DNA of 12,999 bases. It comes from Planctomycetota bacterium (GTDB taxonomy: Bacteria; Planctomycetota; UBA11346). The notes beneath the pieces were generated by a model. It was not told the origin of the DNA. It worked only from the letters and a program-made list of their open reading frames with translations, and ran no database searches. Shown piece after piece: positions 12,801-12,999 of the stretch (the first letter of the stretch is position 1; each line of letters opens with the position of its first letter). The position numbers and the translations under genes are program-made. The stretch covers positions 1 to 12,999 of the forward strand of contig JAHEDF010000053.1 of NCBI GenBank assembly GCA_024641365.1, in the 5' to 3' direction.

Positions 12801-12999
12801 TAGAGCCGTCCATCACTGACAAGAATGCGATCATAGATAGGGAAACGTGCGATTTGCACGGCGTACATACGCACACTTGGCGGCACGGAACCGCGCTCAA
12901 ACACACCATTACTGTTGCGGTCCGCTCCCCATAATCCCATAAAATGGCCTGCCTTATAGGCTTCTCTATCTTGGTTGTCGTTACTTCCCTGGGTCCTCG
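12800..12999 (-). CDS. C-terminal end of the upstream gene in the pilin-like cluster (partial)
   Basis: Translating the minus strand from the window edge gives 65 residues ending at a TAA (12800-12802) that overlaps the next ATG as TAATG. The readable parts are KAGHFMGLWGADRNSNGVF and VRMYAVQIARFPIYDRILVS. I do not recognise the family. Position before GspJ-like and GspK-like genes makes another prepilin-type (GspI/GspH-like) protein the likeliest identity, but the N-terminus that would show this is outside the window. Confidence 0.7.
   Translation of the reverse strand, partial: RTQGSNDNQDREAYKAGHFMGLWGADRNSNGVFERGSVPPSVRMYAVQIARFPIYDRILVSDGRL

Overview
This window appears to come from a diderm bacterium of the PVC superphylum, such as Planctomycetota, Verrucomicrobiota or Lentisphaerota. 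Several features point that way: a sigma-70/FecR pair whose FecR protein carries a C-terminal jelly roll; prepilin-like proteins with long variable bodies; an FHA protein; a sialate-O-acetylesterase-type hydrolase; and an ERG9-like squalene synthase beside an LptD-like outer-membrane protein. No marker in the window fixes the phylum or species, so the taxonomic call is inference.

Region 1 (1-3601, plus strand) is a four-gene, translationally coupled cassette. It holds the tail of an alternative sigma factor, a membrane FecR-type (anti-)sigma regulator fused to an extracytoplasmic jelly-roll domain, a secreted TPR protein, and a secreted purple-acid-phosphatase-like metallophosphoesterase. The junctions are ATGA, TAATG and ATGA. 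The layout suggests cell-surface signalling that controls, or is informed by, an exported phosphoesterase module.

Region 2 (3602-4426) is mostly non-coding. It holds a purine-rich imperfect inverted repeat, a 12-bp-stem hairpin between two convergent genes, a small minus-strand ORF with a predicted ferredoxin-like (HMA-like) fold, and a divergent intergenic region with several DNA dyads, including a perfect 16-bp palindrome.

Region 3 (4427-9542, plus strand) is an envelope block. An FHA-domain protein comes first. After a 138-nt gap follow three genes joined by ATGA overlaps: an LptD/OstA-like outer-membrane protein, an unrecognised membrane-anchored beta-rich protein, and a squalene/phytoene synthase family enzyme. 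This couples LPS-export-type outer-membrane assembly to triterpenoid precursor synthesis.

Region 4 (9543-12999, minus strand) reads toward region 3. It contains the end of an upstream gene, a GspJ/PilW-like prepilin protein, a GspK/PilX-like protein and a secreted SGNH/sialate-O-acetylesterase-like hydrolase. The apparently empty stretch at 9543-10084 is not random: it retains a frameshifted, stop-containing relic of a second copy of the GspK-like gene, lacking the first ~95 codons. The hydrolase gene therefore sits between an intact copy and a decayed copy of the same gene.

No tRNA, rRNA, CRISPR array, transposase or replication origin was recognised.
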